Source: Byssochlamys sp. IMV 00236 (taxonomy: Eukaryota; Ascomycota; Eurotiomycetes; Eurotiales; Thermoascaceae). From it: DNA of 64,000 bases. A program made the translations under genes and the position numbers. Below are positions 12,504 through 24,236 of this stretch, piece after piece. The stretch lies in assembly GCA_001931875.2 (NCBI GenBank), contig MSJH02000657.1, forward strand, positions 248,001 to 312,000, read 5' to 3'. The notes under the pieces were generated by a model. It did not search any database. It saw nothing but the letters and a program-made list of their open reading frames with translations, and was not told the DNA's origin. The first letter of the stretch is position 1; each line of letters starts with the position of its first letter.

Positions 12504-14382
12504 ATGTCTTTTCCATTTCAATTTGAGAATCTACAGCTTCTGCACATCTTCTGGCCGCAGCTGGGAGCTATTCTGGCAATTCTCTATCTTCTGGGGCTGA
12601 AAATAGTGCATTATATCAGGCTAAGACATATTCGCGGCCCATGGTGGGCAGCCATCACTAGAATTTGGATGTTGGGAGCACTAGCATCTGAGGATTCATC
12701 GAACATTTATATCCGTGTCAATCGCAAATATGGTTCGTATCTATGTTTCTCCCAGAAAAAGCTGGCTGTGTTCTCACATCCTCAAGGACCTCTAGCTCGA
12801 ATTGGGCCAAACCATCTCCTTCTTAGCGATCCAGACAGCATCCGCTCCATTCTCGCGGCACGGTCACGCTATACTCGAGGACCATGGTATGATGCTCTGC
12901 GGATTCACCCTCATAGAGCGAATCTGATTACAGAACGAGATGAACGGAAACATCAGAAGCTCCGTCACCAGATGGCTGCAGGTGTAAGTTATCTAACTGT
13001 CATTTTACGCACTATGGTCTGGCCAGTTGACCCTTGCAGTATAACGGAAATGATATTCCAAGCCTAGAACCTACGATAGACGAGAGAATCCATGAATGGC
13101 TGACGTACATTGACTCTTTTGGCATCTCTACGTCTTCCTCAACCGTGAAGTTTGATATAGCTCGAAGCCTGCAATATCTGACTACCGATATCATATCCCA
13201 CTTATGCTTTGGAGAGCCCTTTGGCTTTGTCAAGACTCATGATGATGTCTATGGATTTCTGGCAACTCTGGAATCTCGGCTTCCTATTGTGGAAAAGTTC
13301 TCTGTGGTGGTCGAGCTAAGCAGTCTATTGTCCGCGCTATCATATATCCCTTATTTCGAGCACTACGTGCTACCCCAACCGACAGATGAAAATGGGTTAG
13401 GTAAGATCCTTGGGGTATGTTCACTCGAAGTCACAGTCCTATAAAGTGGTGCGTATACTTATGCTACTAGCAGATATCGAAGAGGGTAGTAGATACACGA
13501 TTTGAACCTAATTCTATTTGCCGGACGGATATTCTTGGATCTTTCTTGAAAAACGGAATCTCCAGGAAGCAAGTGGAATCCGAGATCACAATCTCGTTGT
13601 AGGGGCTTTCTGTTTTCCCACTATCAATCAAAGGTTCAAGAGCTGATCGATCTACCAGGTTTGCAGGTTCAGACACTACGGCCAGCGGTCTTCGCGGTAC
13701 CTTACTTCATATCGTAACTAACCCGAACGTCTATGCAAAACTAAAAGCTGAAATCGATGAGGCTGTTTCCAAGGGCTTAGTTTCATCACCCACACAAGCG
13801 CACGAAGCAGCAAAGCTTCCATACCTCCAAGCATGCATCAAAGAAGGCCTACGTATCTTCCCGCCGATCACTTCTCTTCGCGAACGTGTAGTTCCCCCAG
13901 AGGGAGACACTATTCTAGGGAGATTCATACCTGGTGGGACTAACATCGGGATTAACATGGCTGGCTCGTTACTAAGCGACATATTTGGACCTGATCCAGA
14001 TGTCTTCAGGCCAGAAAGATGGTTAGAAGCGGATTCGACGAATTTGGCGCAGATGGAGCGGGTCCACGAGCTTGTATTTGGTCATGGGGCAACGCGATGT
14101 CTAGGGATTCGTATCGCGACAATGACTCTCAATAAGGTCTTCGTTGAGGTATGGATTAAGCTTATTCTTGGTCATTTTGCCGTTCAGGGGAAAGTTGTCC
14201 TTTGCTAATCCCAGACCTAGCTTTTACGCCGCTACGAAATATCAGTCACAAACCCAATCAATCCTTGGAAGAGCCGGTGTCATGGGATCTTCTTCCAGCG
14301 AGATTTCTGGATTCGAATCACACAGAGGGAGAACGACTCAGGACATAACTGTTCTCTGTCATTGCAGAACAATCAGCTGTGA
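12504..14382 (+). CDS. Cytochrome P450 (pisatin demethylase-like)
   Basis: Six exons: 12504-12732, 12787-12983, 13040-13414, 13474-13598, 13659-14148 and 14221-14382. All introns are 54-72 bp with GT-AG ends, and the model gives 525 residues. The first intron (54 bp) contains no stop and keeps the frame, so an unspliced reading looks deceptively open. An N-terminal membrane anchor at about residues 15-38 is followed by IRGPWWAA (a proline-region equivalent). The I-helix has AGSDTT (311-316), the K-helix EGLR (371-374), PERW follows, and the heme loop FGHGATRCLG places the axial Cys at 456. The C-terminal QRDFWIRITQR is typical of the fungal pisatin-demethylase-like group (CYP57/CYP548-type relatives), many of which act in detoxification or secondary metabolism. 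The substrate is unknown. Exon 4 ends at an unusual GTAGGG donor, but reading frame and motif both require it. Confidence 0.9.
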
Positions 14383-15946
14383 TATGTGGAGGGCATGCTT
14401 TGAAGCAAGTCAGTCTTATATTTTTCCCGGCTGTAAAGCTTGCCATCTCACTCGTGTTCATACTACCGCTTCATATTCACTGATAATATGTATTCCTGTT
14501 TGATACTCCGATGTAGTCTAGATGCTTAAGTACATACATAATCTGTCATTGTGGGTTTCCCCAATGTGACTTGCGGTTGAGATTTGCTTTTTCTCCATTT
14601 ACCTTGCCTTACCCGCGATCTTATCAAGCTATCGGCTAAAGTTGTTCAATGTCGGTCTGGGCCGGTGTATGTATATGATACATCCTATAGCAAATAAAGA
14701 TAATGTCGTGATCCGTACCGACTACTACGTGCTCGCGTGATTAATGCAAAGCCACTGTGCCGCGTCCGCTGTCCACGCATCACCAACCGCCAAAGAGAAC
14801 CAGGTTGGCAGCCTGAATTTACAATTGGCTACTCCAGAGACAACCCTAGAGATACTCCATGTATGTGACTTTGATGTGAGCTATTGACCGACATCTCACG
14901 CTGATCCCTCTCTCTAGCAGTTTATTACAGAATATCGCGGCGGGATCTCGATAGATCGCTGTTTCAGCGCTCTTGGCAGCAGGAAACGCTGCGGGGAATA
15001 AAACACAATATTAGGGTCTAGTTTGCGGTTCAGACCATCGCAACATACTCCGTACACGACGCGGATAGATCTTACTTCGATAGTATGAGGCGGCTATTGC
15101 TGCAGTACTGCGCTATGTACTGAAAATAGATTCTAAGTGCCCGCACCGATTCCCGTATCGGCCGGCCAACCAACGGGAAAAATCGTATACTATATTCATG
15201 CATCGGGCAGAAATAACTAGGATGTTGGCTCTTCGGTCTTTCGAGTCGTTAATCTCGATTTCGTCCGTCGCTGGAAGCCTGTCATCGCGTGGTCTGTATC
15301 AGCCCCGAGCTCACCCTTGACAGGAGAGCGGGCCCGCTCTGAGCCCTTGCGCAGGGCATCTACCGAACTAAATTGAGAAGGACTGTACGAGATCGAATAT
15401 CTGGTACAAGCATTGCTCCGCATCTGGTGTGGGTAGGAGAGCCACCGTATATGCTTTCTTTCCGCGGAGGGGAAATACGGCGGTGGAGATAGGGAATTAT
15501 TTTCACCTTCAGTTCTTCTCACAGACTACTGTAGGTGCTAAGTTGTTGTGAGTCTCAGCAGCCCTCTTTACTGGCATGGCCAGGAAGATCTATCTTGGCC
15601 TGCCCCAGGTAAGCTTCTACTACATTTTGGATCGTCCTAGGACACTTGGTAACTAAGTACCGTGACCATAAAATAGAATGCTGAAGTGGGGTTATACTCC
15701 TTTACCTGGCCCTGATAATGGATACGCCAAGTCTAAAGAAGGAAATCCACAGCTTACTATGTCTTAGCAAGTCCCATTATTCTCCGCAGAATATCATGGC
15801 ACCTAGTCCGTCCGTTAAATCTTTCCTTGGCAGCTTGACATGATACAAAAGGATGATATCTGCGTGGTTAGCTCTCTGGCGTCCTGTTCTGTGATCATAT
15901 TCAGTTCTAGCTTGCATTGCAGTTTCTACTGTGTTGTTGTTAAAGC
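14383..15946. other. Intergenic 1.6 kb, no supported gene
   Basis: Lies between the P450 and the arabinofuranosidase, both on the plus strand. A 101-residue minus-strand frame (15217-15522) has no recognisable domain. The promoter of the arabinofuranosidase must be in the right part. Confidence 0.5.
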
Positions 15947-18377
15947 ATGGCACTTATATCGAAGAGCCTAGTATGTTGTCTGTTTTTGATGTTTGGCCAG
16001 CTCGTCAGCTCAGTTACTGGTCTAGAGCTGTCGGTGTCAACTTCTGGAGGCAACGAGTCGAGTTCGATTCTCTATGGTCTTATGTTTGAGGTATATTATA
16101 TTATTTCCCTCGTCTGTTTACTCTCGCTGAGTGCTATTTTACCTTGACAAATTTGTGGCATAATTTATTCTGTTATCTACCGATTGCTAGCTACTTTACG
16201 CTTTCACGGTTACAGAGCACCTCCGAACTCATATCAGAAAATTGACTGCGTTAAGGACTATCAACATTCTGGAGACGGCGGTATCCATGGCCAGCTTCTG
16301 CAGAATAATGGCTTTCAGGGCCCAAACATAACTTTGGTGGCATATGATGCCATTGGAGACGCAACATTGGCTGTAGATACCGAGAACCCCTTATCAACAG
16401 CTATCACGCGGTCACTAAAGGTTTCGGTACCTGAAGGAGCCTCGGGAGAGGTGGGCTTCTCTAACGCAGGATACTGGGGCATCCCAGTCAACGAGGACGA
16501 GTACTGGAACTCCTTCTATATCAAAGGAGACTACAATGGACCAATCACGCTTCGTTTAGTCGGTGCTGCTAGTGGGACAGTGTACGCGTCCAACACGATC
16601 AACGTCGTCAGCAACAGTTCGGAGTTTTCGTATATCGAAACAAAATATACAGCAAACCAGGCTCCAGATGGAAATAACCTGTGGACTTTAACATTCAATG
16701 CTTCTAGTGTTGCTGGCAGCGAGCTATATTTTGATTTATTCCAACTTTTCCATTCTACGTTCAACAACAGGTGAGTATATCGCATTGTCAGCTTTTCTGG
16801 GAATCTGATATACTGACATCTTCTCAGGACTAATGGACTAAAACCCGATATTGTTGATGTTTTGACAGGTCTTAATCCATCTTTTCTGCGCTTTCCAGGA
16901 GGGAATAACCTGTAAGGTTTTGGCTACTGACTGGATCCCGGGATATTTGAATGACTAACGTGAGATAGTGAGGGATGGACTCCTGATTCACGTTGGAAGT
17001 GGAATGAGACGATTGGTCCATTGACGGGCCGTCCTGGTCGTAATGGTTCATGGGGTTATACGAATACTGATGCCCTTGGTGAAGTCCTCCCATAATAACA
17101 TTCTTTATAGTGCGCTAACTACAAAAAGGTCTCAATGAATATTTCCTTTGGGCTCATGACATGAATTTGGTTCCGCTTCTCGGGGTCTGGGATGGTTTGT
17201 CATTGAATGGCCCTATTATTACCGGCGATGCCCTGGATCCCTACGTTGACGATGTTCTCAACGAAATAGAGGTATTCTCACACACCTTGTCTCTGCTACA
17301 TGTAGATAGCGTTGGTAGTGACTGATACAGTACATCATCGGGGATACGAGCACAACTTATGGTGCTCTACGCGCCTCTCATGGATTTCCCGATCCGTGGC
17401 CCTTAACACATGTAGAGATCGGTAACGAGGACCATCTACACAACGGCGGCCCTACCTATGCAGAGCGCTTCACGGCCTTTTACAATGCTATCAATTCTAC
17501 CTATCCACAACTCACCATTATCACTAGCACACCGCTGTACCTACCAGACCCGAAACCTGCCGGAATATGGCTCGACTGGCACCTGTATTCGACTATGGGG
17601 TATATGGTCGAACAGTTCAACAAGTTCGACAACGTCGACCGCGCTTTTCCGTGGGTAGTCACCGAGTACGCCTGTACTAAGTGGAACAATGGCACGAATG
17701 TGCCTTATCCGATCATGCAGAGCTCCGTTGCGGAAGCAGTCTTCATGATTGGCATAGAAAGGAACAGTGATATAGTCAAGATGGCAGCCTATGCACCGTT
17801 ACTTCAGCTGGAGAATTATACACAATGGACAGTGAGTTTCTCTCGTTTTTCTCTTTTTGTTGTCCTCGCCGTGGGAGGTATGTTAAAAGTGTCTGACACT
17901 TACCAGCCAAACCTCATCCCTTTCAACCAAAACCCGAATAGTATTATCAAGACCACGAGCTACTACGTACAGCAGCTCTTTTCCACCAACCGGGGTGCAA
18001 CCATTTTGCCCGTTACATCAGACGAGGGTTTCAATCCTGGTAAGAACCCCCGTTCATCCGTCTCGCTGTCTATGCGAGGTTCAATCGCTTTTCGAGACTG
18101 ACATGACGCAGTTTATTATGTCGCCTCTCTATCTTCAGACAACAGCACTTACTATGTCAAGTTGGCCAACTACAATGGTACTGCGCAGGACGTCAACATC
18201 ACTATCGACGGGGCTTCCTCGGGCGAATTCACTCTCTTGTCTAATGGCTCACCACTTGCAACTAATGACTTGACCGAGACACAAATCACTCCCCAGACGA
18301 GCTCTGTCGAGGCAACTGATGGTAAATTCCAGGTTCACCTTCCCGCCTGGGCTGTGGCTCTTTTGGCAGCTAGCTAG
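15947..18377 (+). CDS. Secreted GH51 alpha-L-arabinofuranosidase
   Basis: Eight exons: 15947-16090, 16256-16770, 16828-16911, 16969-17078, 17129-17271, 17331-17831, 17907-18039 and 18112-18377. The model gives 631 residues. The first intron is long (165 bp); the others are 50-75 bp. The N-terminus is a signal peptide (to about residue 24). The family start motif YGLMFE is followed by [17 protein letters not shown]; most relatives have DINHSGDGG. RFPGGNN and [17 protein letters not shown] mark the barrel. The predicted acid/base is Glu365 in EIGNED and the predicted nucleophile is Glu444 in VVTEYA. The C-terminal beta-sandwich ends in [13 protein letters not shown]. Many NxS/T sites fit secretion. 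The enzyme should release terminal arabinose from arabinoxylan or pectin arabinan. It is probably carbon-regulated, as is usual for the family, but I cannot point to binding sites. Confidence 0.93.
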
Positions 18378-18650
18378 GTTGGAGTGTCCTGAAAGATGCG
18401 ATATATATATTCGGTTACCCGCATATTTGATTTATCTTAAATCACTTTTCGTGATTATTATCATCAGCATAATACATCCCAGACCACTTGCATAAATTCG
18501 ATTCTAGATACCACATTTACTACCTTTACCATCTACCCTATTAGCTGTTCACAGAATGCACGAAACAGATCCACCTCAATCAAACATCTTCATACCAAGC
18601 ACCATTTGTAGCTTCAACAAACGCTATCCCGCACCGTTCTATCATCCAAT

Positions 18651-18722
18651 GGGGTCGTGGTTTAGTGGTATAATGCATCCTTAGCATGGATGAGGTCCGG
18701 GGTTCGATTCCCCGCGACTCCA
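18651..18722 (+). tRNA. tRNA-Ala (anticodon AGC), copy 1
   Basis: 72 nt cloverleaf without intron. The acceptor stem pairs GGGGTCG with CGACTCC and includes the G3:U70 pair, the alanine identity element. The anticodon loop TTAGCAT carries AGC, and the T-arm is CGGGG-TTCGATT-CCCCG. The discriminator base is A. The mature sequence is identical to the minus-strand copy at 19261. It is preceded by ATCATCCAAT, a motif shared with the other copies, and followed by a T-rich stretch for Pol III termination. Confidence 0.97.
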
Positions 18723-19260
18723 TTTCCTTTTTGCGCTTTCTCTGTTCATTCTAGACGGCGCAGAAACCTTTCTTTTTCTCCCCCTTTTTTTTTTCTGGTG
18801 AAATGGCTTCAGTCCGGTCCGTTGCGGGAGTGGTGTGGATCCGGCCGTAGTCCGGTTATGCCAAGTGATGGGGTTAAGGGCTACGGGCACACGTGATCTG
18901 TTATTTTCTCGCCTGCGGTTGAAAGATTGTTTCACGCATAGGTGTGCATGGGCTGCGTGGAAGTAAAAGGTAGTAAGTACTCCATGGTAGTGGACTGAGG
19001 AGCCTTCTAGCTAGCAGATTTGATCATATAGTCTATATCTCTCCCAGAATTGCAAAACTCCCTGTTTCCGTAACAAGTAAATACCGGAACAGTTTTACCA
19101 CCGCAAACTATTAATCACTAAAAAGAAAGCACTTGCTATGATCGAGCGAGCCCTCTTGCCTGTCCGCCGCTAAGGAATATGTATATCTTCTTCAGCATCG
19201 AGAGCCATGCTCAAAAAATGAATGCGACAAGTATAGTTTTTTCCAAAAAGCAAAAAGTAA

Positions 19261-19332
19261 TGGAGTCGCGGGGAATCGAACCCCGGACCTCATCCATGCT
19301 AAGGATGCATTATACCACTAAACCACGACCCC
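19261..19332 (-). tRNA. tRNA-Ala (anticodon AGC), copy 2
   Basis: Minus-strand copy identical over 72 nt to copy 1, about 540 bp away in inverted orientation. The same ATCATCCAAT box precedes its 5' end on the minus strand, and its 3' side runs into a short T-rich tract. Anticodon AGC, G3:U70 present. Confidence 0.97.
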
Positions 19333-19725
19333 ATTGGATGATATATTACATCAGGTAGCAGTGATTTATCAAGAATAGAAAGATTTCATATTGTCAGAAG
19401 AACGCTAGTAATTTATTTTACGCATGGTATGGGATGCTGCTGTTTAAGAGGGTACGTTCTGGGTCTCTGTCTTGGGTCAGTAAAATGTTTTTCCTATTGT
19501 ACTGGATTCTTGTATAGCATTCATGAACGGGATTCTAGGGTCAATGCGATACGTCGGTGTTTTACTGTGATGGGTCGAACGTTCAAACATAATTGGATCT
19601 TTGGAATGTATCTCATCTATGAGTGTCCTGATAATCCATAGCCCTGTTGTCTCCAAAAATGCCCATATTCCAACTAAACGCAAGATTAGACCAACCTAAA
19701 AGAACAAGAAAAAAGGTAAAGAACA

Positions 19726-21387
19726 TTACGCCTTAACAATATCAAAGCCCTTGAAACTAGGAAGTACTTCTCTGATCTCTGTCAGGTACGGCATCATGCC
19801 ACCGGCATAGTTGACCTGCTCGAACGGTTTCCCGGGGACACTGCCACCCATGAATGTAGAACGGGTGGTTGGGAAAAGAGTGATGTCAGAAAGGTGGTTG
19901 ATGTGCTTCTTCCATTCCTTGGCGGATTCGGGCGTTGGGTTTATATACTTGATGCCTTGACGCTCCATTAGACGGATGGCATCGACAATCCAGCGACCTT
20001 GGACTTCAACGCTCGTCGGACCGTTACTGAAGAGAGTCGGACCCTGAGCTCCGTACAGGTGGAACATATTCGGATAGCCGCTCACGGTCGTTCCTAGGTA
20101 GGTATAGGCGCCAGATTTCCATTCGTCCTCGAGGTTTGTGTTGTTGATACTGCGGAGACCCATCTGGGTCATGCTGCCAGTGGTGATATCAAAGCCCGTG
20201 GCAACACAGACAACGTCTAATTCGTGCACGGTGCCATCGGCCAGTTCAATGCCAGTTTCAGTAAACCTCTTGATCGGATTGTTTTTGACGTCGACGACAT
20301 CCACGTTTGGGCGATTGAACTGTTCGAAATAGCTCTCTTCTAAACACGGGCGCTTGATTCCGAATGCGTGTGGTGGCTCCTCGGGAGCGAGGAGTTCGCG
20401 CTTCTTAGGGTCGGCAATTCTGGCTCGTGTCTTCTTGGCCCAGAAGTTGTATATTTCTCTGTTGGCTTTGAGGTCAAATAAGTAGTCCTTGTAGTTAGCC
20501 AACCAGAAATGGAATCCACCGTCTTCCCATATCTTTTCGAGGAAAGCTTGTCTCTCTTCTTCGGTGTCTTCGAAAGTATTCCGCTCGCAAAAGTGGTATG
20601 TAAATCCTGCAAAGCATTTCTCCCGTAGCTCAAAGAGTTGCGGGTAATGCTGCTTGCAGTGCTCTTGTTCTTCCACTGTAAGGTTCCTCCGACGCAAAGG
20701 GACAGCGAGATTGGGAGTTCGCTGATACACCTTGAGCGAGCCGGCAACAGGTCCCCATGCTTGCGTGACCTGGACGCCAGAGGCGCCTGTACCGATGATG
20801 CCGCAGCGTTTTCCACGGACATCTACACCCTCTTCGGGCCAGAATGATGAATGGTGGATAACGCCTTTGAACTTATCCATGCCTTCATATTCGGGGATGT
20901 ATCGCTTCGCGGAGAAACCAGCCCCGATAACCAGATATTTCGCCTTAGCAGTTCTGCCGTCGGCAGTTTTTACATGCCAACGGGCCTCGTCCAGATTGAA
21001 TTCGGCCCCCACGACCACGCTCTCAAATGCGCAGTCCTTCTTGATGTCGAGGACTTTTGCGACATGGTCGAAGTAGGCCCGCAACTCCTTGTAGCTTGGG
21101 TAGTTCGTGCTCCACGTCCAATCCTTGTAGGTCTCCGGGATCGAATACTGGTACTCCGGAACTTCGGAGTCAACAGCAGCTCCAGGGTAGCAATTCCAAC
21201 GCCACGTGCCTCCGAGATCTTTGCCAGCCTCGTATATGACCGTCTTGAGTCCGCGTTTCCGTAACTCATACAACATGAAAACTCCACTAAAACCCCCACC
21301 TACAACTAGGGCATCGACTTCAAGGTTGTCCGCGTAGGGTCCGGTCGTATCCCTCCGGTTCGCGTATTCCTTAAGTTCGGATCGCAT
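19726..21387 (-). CDS. Baeyer-Villiger flavin monooxygenase
   Basis: Single exon of 553 residues, ATG at 21387. It is a class B flavoprotein that uses FAD, NADPH and O2 to convert ketones to esters or lactones. Motifs in order: FAD-binding GGGFSG (residues 30-35), GGTWRWNCYPGAAVDSE (59-75) typical of cyclohexanone/phenylacetone-type enzymes, the Baeyer-Villiger fingerprint FKGVIHHSSFWP (173-184), NADPH-binding GTGASG (199-204), and ATGFD (396-400). Length and motif spacing match the family. The C-terminus has no secretion or membrane signal, so it is likely cytosolic. About 1.45 kb away and transcribed divergently is a beta-lactamase-fold serine hydrolase, a natural partner for hydrolysing the ester product. 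The substrate cannot be read from the sequence; a biosynthetic role is also possible. Confidence 0.93.
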   Translation of the reverse strand: MRSELKEYANRRDTTGPYADNLEVDALVVGGGFSGVFMLYELRKRGLKTVIYEAGKDLGGTWRWNCYPGAAVDSEVPEYQYSIPETYKDWTWSTNYPSYKELRAYFDHVAKVLDIKKDCAFESVVVGAEFNLDEARWHVKTADGRTAKAKYLVIGAGFSAKRYIPEYEGMDKFKGVIHHSSFWPEEGVDVRGKRCGIIGTGASGVQVTQAWGPVAGSLKVYQRTPNLAVPLRRRNLTVEEQEHCKQHYPQLFELREKCFAGFTYHFCERNTFEDTEEERQAFLEKIWEDGGFHFWLANYKDYLFDLKANREIYNFWAKKTRARIADPKKRELLAPEEPPHAFGIKRPCLEESYFEQFNRPNVDVVDVKNNPIKRFTETGIELADGTVHELDVVCVATGFDITTGSMTQMGLRSINNTNLEDEWKSGAYTYLGTTVSGYPNMFHLYGAQGPTLFSNGPTSVEVQGRWIVDAIRLMERQGIKYINPTPESAKEWKKHINHLSDITLFPTTRSTFMGGSVPGKPFEQVNYAGGMMPYLTEIREVLPSFKGFDIVKA

Positions 21388-22835
21388 AATGACGAGTGGG
21401 GCGAGAATCGGACGATATCGGGCGAGTGTATGGATTTGTGGTTGACTGTGATATTATTATTGTTCGGTTTCATTCCCTGAAGCTGAGATACCAGCTTTCC
21501 ATCTCAAATATATATCCTACCAGTCGACCTGGACCCCAGATTGTCGCATTGTACTTTCCCCGCAAATGCTTCCACCTCATCAGCATGATCACTCGGATAA
21601 AGGCCCAGGGAATACTTGAGAGAGCCGCATTCGGTCACACAGAATGTCTATGACACAAAGGCCAACACGACTGCCATCTCCGCAAAATCGAATCAGTGGA
21701 ACTCAATGTATTGGCCTGGAATCCGGGGTTGCGGATCCGCATCGGTCCATGATGGTTTTCTTGAACCGCTTCCCATCTATATGTCACGTGGACCGTCCAT
21801 GATCGGCGTTGCCATTTTTCAGAACTTCACAGAACTTACAAACCCAAGAACTCGTCGATATCTGTCTCAAACAGTAACTTCCTGGAGACGAAGTTTGGCA
21901 GTATGCGGTTCCGGCAATATCCAGATCCCCGCAACTAAGGAGCTTGAGACTTCAACGACCCCGGGATCGCCATTCCTATTTGACCGGGTTGATGTTCATG
22001 AGAACCGAAACGCGGGGTTTCTCCAGGATATAACTCCACTTGATGCGGAGATCATAACTAGGACCATGGACGTTCCTAGGGTACCGTTGCCACCCACGCC
22101 TTGTCCTGGCCTCGACAATCCTAAAGGACGACAATCTCTCAGTTATGAGCACCTTGATGGCTGTTATCACGGACAATGGAATATACACAACCCCCGTCCA
22201 ATGTTGACGCCACTGAATTATATGTTGGTTGTCAATTGTAGCGCTGGCGCCAGCAATCCGATAGATACCCATCATCCCAATGCACCGATAGACTTCAATG
22301 GCAGAAAAGCCTTGTCTTAATCCCTGTGTCGAACCCCTGTTGGCAGATCTGGAGCGTGGCCTCCCTACGATCCAGCGACATGGCTTGTAGCTCTATCCTG
22401 AACTCGAAATAAAGCCCGCATAACGGTGGGTCATCTTGTTTTCTGCTCCGCATGCCCAGAGCTATTCCTGAAAGATCCATAGCACCGGGAAAAGGGGAGC
22501 ATATTTTGCAGAGTAATGAGGGGTCGGCCTTGTATGCGGACCGAATCCATGCGGACATCATAAACGTTAGATAACAGGGCGCACGATCTACCGTACCTCC
22601 AAGCGCTTGGCTGATTTACAGAGGCATTAGGAGCAAGTAGTCTCCAAAACAAGGTGCACTGCCCTCAGACGATGGCTCAATTCGGCCTGGTCTCACGATA
22701 TCGTGGGCGGAAGAAGGAGCTGCCTCAAACCATATAAGATATCCTATCGCTCCCCTTCTATTATCAAAGATGTTTTTGAAGAGAAAGAGCTTTTCTTGGA
22801 AGAAGCCCTTACGATTTTTACGCTCCTCGTCCACA
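21388..22835. promoter_or_regulatory. Divergent intergenic region, BVMO / serine hydrolase
   Basis: 1.45 kb between two divergent start codons. A 234-codon open frame (21616-22320, plus) begins only with TTG and shows no domain, so I do not call it a gene. Promoters of both flanking genes lie here. Confidence 0.5.
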
Positions 22836-24236
22836 ATGGGAACCCTCTCAGCTTCCACCGTCGAAACCCTCCAGCAGAAGATCGATGCTGCTTGCGCTGA
22901 CCAGGAGAAAGGCATCCCAGGGACAACTATTGTTATAGTAGGCAAAGATGGGAAGGAAAAGTTTGCATACTCAGCAGGAAAGCGCGGGTATGGAAGTTCC
23001 GAGCCCATGACGCTTGACAACATCTTCTGGATCGCATCCTGTACGAAGATGGTTGTGGGGATTGCCTGTATGCAGCTAGTAGAGCAAGGACTGCTCTCTC
23101 TGGACGACTCAAACCAGGTTGAAACACTTTGTCCGGAGCTCAAAGACCTCAAAGTGTTGCAGGATGATGGCACACTGGTCCCCAAGAAAAGAGGAATCAC
23201 CTTGAGAATGCTCTTGTCTCATACCGGTGAGTCTGAACTCCAGATGATCTGACCAAAGGCATCTCCTGACGATCAATAGCTGGGTTTGGATATACGTTCT
23301 TCAATAAGAAACTCCGAGATTACAGCAAGCCAATCGGCTATGACGAGTTTTCCGGTCACATCTATGACATACTGCAGCCTCTGGTAAACCAGCCGGGTGA
23401 GGGCTGGGAGTACGGTGTAAGCAATCCGTCCCACTGGCAGAATCTGAATTTCTCACACCCACCAGGTCAGCATCGATTGGGCAGGTATATGCCTCGAGCG
23501 TGTTACCGGTCAAACCTTGAACGATTACTTGCACAAGCATATATTCGAGCCCCTCGGCCTCAAGAATATATCCATGTTCCCCACAAAGTCGATGAAGGAA
23601 AAGTTGGCATATATGAACAGCCGCGCCCCTGATGGCCAGCTGTCGCCCCGCGATCACCCTCTGCGCAGACCTTTGATTGTCGAAGGAGCGGAAGAGATCA
23701 AGAACTGCCTGAATAGCGGAGGAGCTGGTTGCTTTGCCAAACCGCAGGAATACTGCCGTGAGTGCTCCCCCTCGTCGCTGAGACATGCTGGTTGGTTCTG
23801 GACCTGACGGGGATGTTCAGAAATCATTGCTGTGTTGCTCAACGATGGTACCTCCCCGACCACGGGTGCGAAACTGCTTCGAAAGGAGACCGTAGATGAG
23901 ATGTTCCGCAATCAAATTCCAGAGTTCCCCCATTTCGGAACTCAAGGCATTCCAGATTCCAAGCCCGATCTCACCAACCCGATTCCAGACCTATATCCAC
24001 TTCCTCCGACCGGCGGACAAGGCTGGGGATTGACCTTCATGCTGACCGGAGGAGCTACCGGTCGATCGACAGGCACCGGCCATTGGGCTGGCCTGCCCAA
24101 TCTTTGGTGGTGGTGTGACAGAGAGAAGGGGATCGGTGGCATGGTGTGCGCGCAAATATTGCCATTCGTGGATGCGCAGGTCACGGGCCTGTGGGTTGAT
24201 ATTGAGACCGAAGTATACAAAGCTTTGGCCAGCTAA
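22836..24236 (+). CDS. Beta-lactamase-fold serine esterase/acyltransferase
   Basis: Four exons: 22836-23226, 23280-23416, 23466-23757 and 23821-24236. The introns are 53, 49 and 63 bp and the product has 411 residues. The ATG at 22836 has a good CACAATGG context. The frame is open 66 nt further upstream. It belongs to the class C beta-lactamase / EstB / LovD superfamily: the nucleophile motif is S68-C-T-K71, the second motif Y175-G-V-S178 supplies the tyrosine base, HTAGFGY follows the usual core, and a GTGHWAG segment near the C-terminus takes the place of the KTG-like motif. There is no signal peptide, so it is intracellular. Family members hydrolyse short esters or move acyl groups onto secondary metabolites. 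Beside a Baeyer-Villiger enzyme, ester hydrolysis is a sensible guess, but this is inference. Confidence 0.88.

Larger units (their letters stand above)
18378..19725. other. Intergenic carrying an inverted tRNA pair
   Basis: Apart from the two tRNA-Ala genes I see no gene. Open frames over the tRNAs are chance readings. The stretch also holds the 3' flanks of the arabinofuranosidase and of the convergent Baeyer-Villiger monooxygenase. Confidence 0.6.

Noticed and set aside
12504..14382. Second P450 as a frameshifted pseudogene
   Set aside because: Frame changes between pieces are all explained by five good GT-AG introns, and the exons sum to 526 complete codons with every key motif intact.
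18690..18896. Open frames over the tRNA-Ala genes (also 35572-35796)
   Set aside because: The frames only run through the tRNA and its flank; identical starts arise because the tRNA sequence is repeated.
21616..22320. 234-codon plus-strand frame between BVMO and esterase
   Set aside because: Starts with TTG, no domain, no splice partners, odd composition; most likely chance frame in a promoter region.
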